The translations under genes were made by a program, and so were the position numbers. The notes under the pieces were generated by a model, which was not told where the DNA came from, made no database searches, and saw only the letters and a program-made list of their open reading frames with translations. From Camelimonas fluminis (GTDB lineage Bacteria; Pseudomonadota; Alphaproteobacteria; Rhizobiales; Beijerinckiaceae), in contig NZ_BNCG01000003.1 of NCBI RefSeq assembly GCF_014656355.1, positions 186,001-250,000 of the forward strand: 64,000 nucleotides of DNA, given 5' to 3'. Positions 59,337 to 64,000 of this stretch are shown here, one piece after another (the first letter of the stretch is position 1; each line of letters opens with the position of its first letter).

Positions 59337-60221
59337 ATGGCTGATGAACCTCGCCCGCGGCTCGGCCGTGGTCTGGCGGCGCTGATCGGCGAGGCCAGCA
59401 ATGATGTTGCTTTGGGTGAGGTCAGTGGCGTGCGCGGACAGCGTCGGGTCGCCATTGAATTTGTGCGCCCCAACCCGCGCAACCCGCGACGGAATTTTGC
59501 CGAAAGCGATCTGGAAGAACTGGCTGCTTCGATTGCTGAGCGCGGCGTTATTCAGCCTGTGGTTGTGCGGCAACTACCGAACTTGCCCGATGTCTTTGAG
59601 CTGATCGCGGGTGAGCGTCGTTGGCGCGCCGCGCAGCGCGCTGGATTGACCGATATTCCGGTTGTTGTCATCGAGGCCGACGACAAGCTGTCGCTGGAAC
59701 TGGCTATCGTTGAGAATGTTCAGCGCTCCGATCTGAATCCTATCGAGGAAGCGATGGGCTACGATCAACTCATGCAGGATTTCAGCTATACCCAGAATGA
59801 TCTTGCCAAGATTATTGGCAAGAGCCGGAGTCATGTCGCGAACACATTGCGGCTGCTGAAACTGCCGGATTCCATTCAGAAACTGGTTAACAACGGTGAT
59901 CTCACTGCTGGGCACGCCAGGGCGTTGCTGGCGGTCGCGGACCCGGAAGCGGTAGCCCAGAAGATCATCGAAAATGGTCTGAACGTGCGTGAAGCTGAAC
60001 GCATCGCGCAAGAGGAAGCCGATCAGGCTGCGGACACGGCTCCCGCACGGTCCCGCGCCCGGGCGCCCAAGGATGCCGATACACGGGCGCTCGAAAAGGT
60101 TCTTGAGGACGTTCTGGGTGCGCGGGTGCGCATTTCCCACAACGGCGACAATGGCGAATTGCGTCTGCGCTACAGCTCGCTGCAGCAGCTGGACATGATC
60201 TGTCAACGTTTGCGGGGGTGA
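59337..60221 (+). CDS. parB: Chromosome partitioning CTPase ParB
   Basis: parS-binding, CTP-dependent sliding clamp. The 294-residue protein has an N-terminal MADEPRPRLGRGLAALIGE, arginine finger/CTP-binding region with GERRWRAAQRAG (about 92-103), IVENVQRSDLNPIEEA, the helix-turn-helix LAKIIGKSRSHVANTLRL and a C-terminal dimerisation domain after an Ala/Arg-rich linker. ATG 59337. Ends near a convergent terminator with holA. Confidence 0.97.
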   Translation: MADEPRPRLGRGLAALIGEASNDVALGEVSGVRGQRRVAIEFVRPNPRNPRRNFAESDLEELAASIAERGVIQPVVVRQLPNLPDVFELIAGERRWRAAQRAGLTDIPVVVIEADDKLSLELAIVENVQRSDLNPIEEAMGYDQLMQDFSYTQNDLAKIIGKSRSHVANTLRLLKLPDSIQKLVNNGDLTAGHARALLAVADPEAVAQKIIENGLNVREAERIAQEEADQAADTAPARSRARAPKDADTRALEKVLEDVLGARVRISHNGDNGELRLRYSSLQQLDMICQRLRG

Positions 60222-60275
60222 ACAGGGCGGAAGCGATCTGTTCCGCAGATTTTGCACCTTGCCAGGCCGATCTGA

Positions 60276-60294
60276 AGCGGCTGAAAAAGCCGCT
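60276..60294. terminator. Hairpin between parB and holA
   Basis: AGCGGCT (60276-60282) and AGCCGCT (60288-60294), perfect 7-bp arms around GAAAA, followed by CTTCAGTTT. It lies just beyond the holA stop on the minus strand and about 50 bp after parB, so it may end parB transcripts. Confidence 0.55.
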
Positions 60295-60296
60295 CT

Positions 60297-61325
60297 TCAG
60301 TTTCGGGTGCGGTGGCGCGCTGCGCGCATGGCGACCGCCCACATCGACACGCGCGCAATCTCATGCCGCATCTGCGCGTTTTGCCGACATCTCGCAATAG
60401 CCTGGCCCAGGTCGCCCGTAACAGAAAGCAGATCCCGGGCAGGCCAGATGTGCAGCTGACGCTCAATCGCGTCCTTTCGTTTGAAGTGAAGGCGCATCCT
60501 GTCAAGCGTCTGGCCGGCTGGGGCGCCGCGCTCGATCTGGGTGCGGGCGGACAGCAACATCAGGCTGTGTCTGAGGAGGAAACCCACCAGAACTCCAGGA
60601 TCGTTGCCATCGGCGAACAGACGCCCGCTATTCATGTCGAGCCGCGGGATGTCACCAAGGAATGTGGCGTCGACGAGGGAATCGATGGCCAGTGAAGCGG
60701 CGTCGCCACAAATTGCATCGACATCCTCGATGGTCACGACGCCTGCCCCGCGTGCATAGAGCGCCAGCTTCTCGACCTCATTGCGCGTGGTTTGCCTGTC
60801 GGCCCCGAGGAGCGACAGAAGGTGAACGCGTGCATCGCCTTGCAGACGAAGTTCATGGTTGGCCATAACGTCGTCCACAAGGGCCGCGAGCTCACGCGGC
60901 CCGTCCGGGTAGCAGGGGATGGCCAAAGCCGCCCTGGAGCGCTCGCAGAGCGTTCTGAGAGGCGACGTTCGAGCCAGATCACCTGCCTGCACGATGATCA
61001 GGGCGTCCGGAGGCGGCGTATCAAGCACCGGCTTCAAAGCCGGAGCGATATTCTTTGAGCCGGCGCGAACAACGATGGCGCGCTTGCCGCCAAACAGGCT
61101 GATGGTGTTGGCTTCATCAGCCAGCCGCATGGGGTCAGCCGTTACTACCTCGCCATCCAGACGCACCAGGCGAAACGGATCATCGTCGTCTTTGATGACG
61201 AGGGCGGTCAGCTTGCCGACACGCTCCGCTACCAGGCCTGCGTCAGGCCCATAGACCAGCACCGCAGCGACATCTGGCGTGCGATTCAGAAGGGCGTTGA
61301 TATCAGCTGGCTTGACAGCAACCAT
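60297..61325 (-). CDS. holA: DNA polymerase III delta subunit
   Basis: Clamp-loader subunit that opens the sliding clamp. The 342-residue product has VLVYGPDAGLVAERVGKL (about 22-39), SLFGGKRAIVVR, and RNEVEKLALYARGAGVVTIE in the second domain. ATG 61325. It follows lptE on the minus strand by 165 bp, the usual leuS-lptE-holA order. Confidence 0.94.
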   Translation of the reverse strand: MVAVKPADINALLNRTPDVAAVLVYGPDAGLVAERVGKLTALVIKDDDDPFRLVRLDGEVVTADPMRLADEANTISLFGGKRAIVVRAGSKNIAPALKPVLDTPPPDALIIVQAGDLARTSPLRTLCERSRAALAIPCYPDGPRELAALVDDVMANHELRLQGDARVHLLSLLGADRQTTRNEVEKLALYARGAGVVTIEDVDAICGDAASLAIDSLVDATFLGDIPRLDMNSGRLFADGNDPGVLVGFLLRHSLMLLSARTQIERGAPAGQTLDRMRLHFKRKDAIERQLHIWPARDLLSVTGDLGQAIARCRQNAQMRHEIARVSMWAVAMRAARHRTRN

Positions 61326-61490
61326 GTGTACCTGCTTGCCGGATCAGCATTCCGGGCTAACTGGCCCTGTTCTGATCGGCTTGTGCAAATCCGCGTCGCC
61401 GGCATCTGGCGTACGAGCCGAAGGAACGCGCCAGCCGGACGGGTTGGCGCGCTCCTCTTTTGAAATTCATCCAGATCCCCCTGACTACTC

Positions 61491-62051
61491 TCAGGGTCGC
61501 GAGACGAACCAACCGGCGAGCTTGGTTTGCAACTGCTCGGCGAGAACCTTTGACGCCCGGATTTCAGCATCGCGCGCCGCGCGCAGATTGGAATAGCGTT
61601 GCGGCGTGCGGTCATAACCGGCCGAGGCGCTGGCGCTGCCTTCTGCGAGCACCTTCGTGGAACCGCCCTCAATCAGCTTGTAGTTGGCCTTGATGCGCAG
61701 GATCGCGGCCACGGCCTGACCTGTGGTCTGGTTCACCGACGATGTCAGCACCTCCTGGCTCAGATCCAGTTCAAGCCGGTAAGCCTTGGCGGCCGGGCGT
61801 CCGCTTCCGTTCAGGTTGAAGCGCAGCTCCTGCTCCACATAATGGGCAAGGCGTTCCTGGGAGGTTTTCGGCAGGACCACCACGTCCACGGATGCCAGCT
61901 GGTCGGCTACGTTATGGCCCGTAGGCGAGGTCCCGTACAGCGGCCGGAAACAGCCGCCCAGGGCCAGGGATACGCCAACTGCCAGCAATGGCAGCACACG
62001 CGCCGGCTGAAGGCGGCTGCGAACCGTACGTCCACTATCAGATGACGACAT
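61491..62051 (-). CDS. lptE: LPS assembly lipoprotein LptE
   Basis: Outer-membrane lipoprotein that plugs LptD for lipopolysaccharide export. The 186-residue protein has a signal with lipobox LALGGC (Cys34) then FRPLYG, a typical LptE start, and [17 protein letters not shown] 62051 overlaps the leuS end by 14 bp. Confirms a diderm with LPS. Confidence 0.9.
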   Translation of the reverse strand: MSSSDSGRTVRSRLQPARVLPLLAVGVSLALGGCFRPLYGTSPTGHNVADQLASVDVVVLPKTSQERLAHYVEQELRFNLNGSGRPAAKAYRLELDLSQEVLTSSVNQTTGQAVAAILRIKANYKLIEGGSTKVLAEGSASASAGYDRTPQRYSNLRAARDAEIRASKVLAEQLQTKLAGWFVSRP

Positions 62052-64000
62052 TCACGATCCTCTGCGGCACGATGATGATCTTCTTCACGGCGGCTTCGCC
62101 GATAGCCCGCTTCACGCTGTCCGCCGCAAGCGCAGCTTGCTCGATGGTAACGCGGTCCGCGTCGCGGGCAACGGTGATGTCAGCGCGCCGCTTGCCGTTC
62201 ACCTGAACCGGCAGGGTTATCTCATCTTCCACCAACATGGCCGGATCGTGAACGGGCCATGATGCTGTCGCCACCAGCCCCCCATGACCCAGCGCCTGCC
62301 AGCAGCTTTCTGCAAGGTGCGGCATCATCGGCGCGAGCAACTGAATAAGGACGGTGTTGGCTTCGCGCAGTGCATTGATGACATCAGCCGAGCCGTCCTC
62401 CGCTTCCGATGCGCTGTTGATGGCGCCCTGGATGGCGTTGGCCAGCTCATAGATCTGGGCGACGCAGCGATTGAAGCGCAGCTTCTCGACGTCGTCACTG
62501 ACCGTAGCGATAGCATGGTGGGCGGCTTTGCGAAGGATCCTGGCCACCGGGGAAGAGGCTGCGCCCGTTCCGGCCTCCAGCGAGGCGACTTCCTGAGTGA
62601 TGCGCCAGACGCGCTGGATAAAGCGCCACGCGCCCTGGACGCCCTCGTCGGTCCAGATCACGTCGCGCTCGGGCGGCGAGTCTGAAAGCATGAACCAGCG
62701 GGCCGTATCGGCGCCATAGGCGGCGATAATGTCGTCAGGATCGACCGTGTTCTTCTTCGACTTGGACATTTTCTCGATCGGTCCGATCGAGACTGGTTCG
62801 CCAGTTTTCACGTGAACCGCGTGACGATCGGAGCCAGAGCCTTCGATGCGGACGTCGCCAGGTTCGGTCCACGCGCCGCTGGCGTCACGATAGGTCTCGT
62901 GCACCACCATTCCCTGTGTGAACAGGCCGGTGAATGGCTCGTCCAGATCAACGTGTCCCGTTTCCTTCATCGCGCGAGTGAAGAAGCGTGAATACAGCAG
63001 GTGCAGAATGGCGTGCTCGACGCCGCCAATATACTGGTCAACCGGCATGAACCTGGCGACGGCCGTCGCGCTCGTGGGCGCGCCAGCGTTCCACGGATCG
63101 GTGAAGCGGGCGAAATACCAGGACGAGTCGACAAAGGTGTCCATGGTGTCGGTTTCACGACGGGCAGGCGCGCCGCAGTGCGGACAGTCGACTTTCCCCC
63201 ATGTGGGGTGCCGGTCGAGTGGATTGCCCGGCTTGTCGAAGCTCACATCTTCCGGCAGCGTCACCGGCAATTGATCGACTGGAACCGGCACTACGCCGCA
63301 GGCGTCGCAGTGGATCATCGGGATCGGGCAGCCCCAGTAACGCTGACGGGAAATGCCCCAGTCTCGCAGGCGGAAGTTGGTCTTCCGCTCGCCCATTGGC
63401 GCCCCATCGAGTTGCGCAGTCTCCAGGCGGCGGGCGACGTCCTCATAAGCGTCACGAGCCGACATGCCGTCGAGGAAGCGCGAATTGATCAACCGGCCTT
63501 CACCGTCATAGGCTTCATCGCCAATGATAAATGTAGCCGGATCAACATCAGGCGGGCAAACGACAGGCGTGACCGGAAGGTCGTGAGCGCGGGCAAAATC
63601 CAGGTCGCGCTGATCATGGGCGGGGCAGCCGAAAATGGCGCCTGTTCCGTATTCGAGCAGGACGAAATTGGCTACATAAACCGGCAATGTCCACTCGGGA
63701 TCAAACGGGTGGGCGACGCGAAGGCCAGTGTCAAAGCCGCGCTTCTCCGCCCTGTCGATCGCCTCCTGGGCGGTGCCTGTCCTTCGGATATCTTCGATAA
63801 AGCCAGCCAGGGCCGGATTCTGCGCCGCCAGCGCCTTCGCCAGCGGATGGTCAGCGGCGATGCCTATGAACGAAGCGCCGAACAGCGTATCCGGGCGGGT
63901 GGTGTAAACCTTCAGATCACGCTGATCTTCCGCGCCGGGCGTCGCCGCGGCGTTGGCGATGGCGAAGCGCACCAGCAGGCCTTCCGAGCGGCCGATCCAG
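62038..64000 (-). CDS. leuS: Leucine--tRNA ligase, 5' end beyond window
   Basis: C-terminal two-thirds of a bacterial LeuRS. The visible part has the CP1 editing domain ([14 protein letters not shown]), [15 protein letters not shown]-type region ([20 protein letters not shown]), a Zn-type Cys cluster (CDACG, CPHCG), the KMSKS loop [15 protein letters not shown] and the anticodon-binding domain ending VNVVI. The frame is open to 64000 as LDRPLG... shifted by one, reading [12 protein letters not shown], so the start lies beyond the window. Overlaps lptE. Confidence 0.96.
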   Translation of the reverse strand, partial: WIGRSEGLLVRFAIANAAATPGAEDQRDLKVYTTRPDTLFGASFIGIAADHPLAKALAAQNPALAGFIEDIRRTGTAQEAIDRAEKRGFDTGLRVAHPFDPEWTLPVYVANFVLLEYGTGAIFGCPAHDQRDLDFARAHDLPVTPVVCPPDVDPATFIIGDEAYDGEGRLINSRFLDGMSARDAYEDVARRLETAQLDGAPMGERKTNFRLRDWGISRQRYWGCPIPMIHCDACGVVPVPVDQLPVTLPEDVSFDKPGNPLDRHPTWGKVDCPHCGAPARRETDTMDTFVDSSWYFARFTDPWNAGAPTSATAVARFMPVDQYIGGVEHAILHLLYSRFFTRAMKETGHVDLDEPFTGLFTQGMVVHETYRDASGAWTEPGDVRIEGSGSDRHAVHVKTGEPVSIGPIEKMSKSKKNTVDPDDIIAAYGADTARWFMLSDSPPERDVIWTDEGVQGAWRFIQRVWRITQEVASLEAGTGAASSPVARILRKAAHHAIATVSDDVEKLRFNRCVAQIYELANAIQGAINSASEAEDGSADVINALREANTVLIQLLAPMMPHLAESCWQALGHGGLVATASWPVHDPAMLVEDEITLPVQVNGKRRADITVARDADRVTIEQAALAADSVKRAIGEAAVKKIIIVPQRIVNVVI

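Noticed and set aside
62814-62829. Partial parS match GTTTTCACGTGAACCG inside leuS
   Set aside because: About four mismatches; explained by codons for conserved HVKTG region of leuS.

Overview
The window is GC-rich DNA from the origin-proximal core chromosome of an alphaproteobacterium, most probably a member of the Hyphomicrobiales (Rhizobiales). Evidence is the combination of a ChvI/ChvG two-component system fused in an operon with a short HprK, a mannose-family EIIA and HPr, the his operon carrying a DUF2628 gene, and the order Smr-Tim44-secB-dnaQ-coaE-aroE-maf-ppsR / hemE-hemJ-rho-mnmE-mnmG-rsmG-parA-parB-holA-lptE-leuS. No genus is assigned.

Layout. 0-14.2 kb: an XRE regulator, metK and trmB, then the translation/RNA cluster rimP-nusA-ylxR-infB-rbfA-truB-rpsO-pnp, with several strong RNA hairpins between genes. 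14.7-20.6 kb: chvI-chvG-hprK-EIIA-HPr followed by pckA, an envelope-stress and carbon/nitrogen signalling block next to the gluconeogenic gene it is often linked with. 20.7-23.8 kb (minus strand): trpS, a NifU-domain protein, tsaB, rimI. 24.2-30.1 kb: a PfkB kinase, then the minus-strand operon hisB-DUF2628-hisH-hisA-hisF-hisE-coaA. 30.2-39.2 kb: an accessory stretch between hisB and hslV: a TAXI receptor, a two-subunit acyl-CoA dehydrogenase (PimC/PimD-like), a divergent GntR regulator, a cyclase-family hydrolase, an orphan branched-chain-type binding protein and a nitronate monooxygenase-like enzyme. 39.4-44.5 kb: hslV-hslU, an MFS transporter and murJ. 44.5-50.8 kb (minus strand): smr, tim44-like, dnaQ, coaE, aroE, maf, ppsR, with secB on the plus strand. 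50.8-51.3 kb: the ppsR/hemE intergenic region, the classical alphaproteobacterial chromosome origin position. 51.3-60.2 kb: hemE, hemJ, rho, mnmE, mnmG, rsmG, parA, parB on the plus strand, pointing away from the origin. 60.3-64 kb: holA, lptE and leuS (5' end cut by the window edge) on the minus strand.

The most informative non-coding signals are a candidate oriC (AT-rich tract, GANTC sites, a perfect CtrA-type TTAA-N7-TTAA palindrome) and a cluster of parS-like 16-mers, four of them within 3.6 kb next to mnmE/mnmG/rsmG and others up to 20 kb away on the other side of the origin. No tRNA, rRNA, CRISPR array, prophage or insertion sequence was recognised. I did not find a clearly undescribed system; the less ordinary content is in the 30-39 kb accessory stretch, the parS/gene-expression overlaps and several unassigned RNA leaders.
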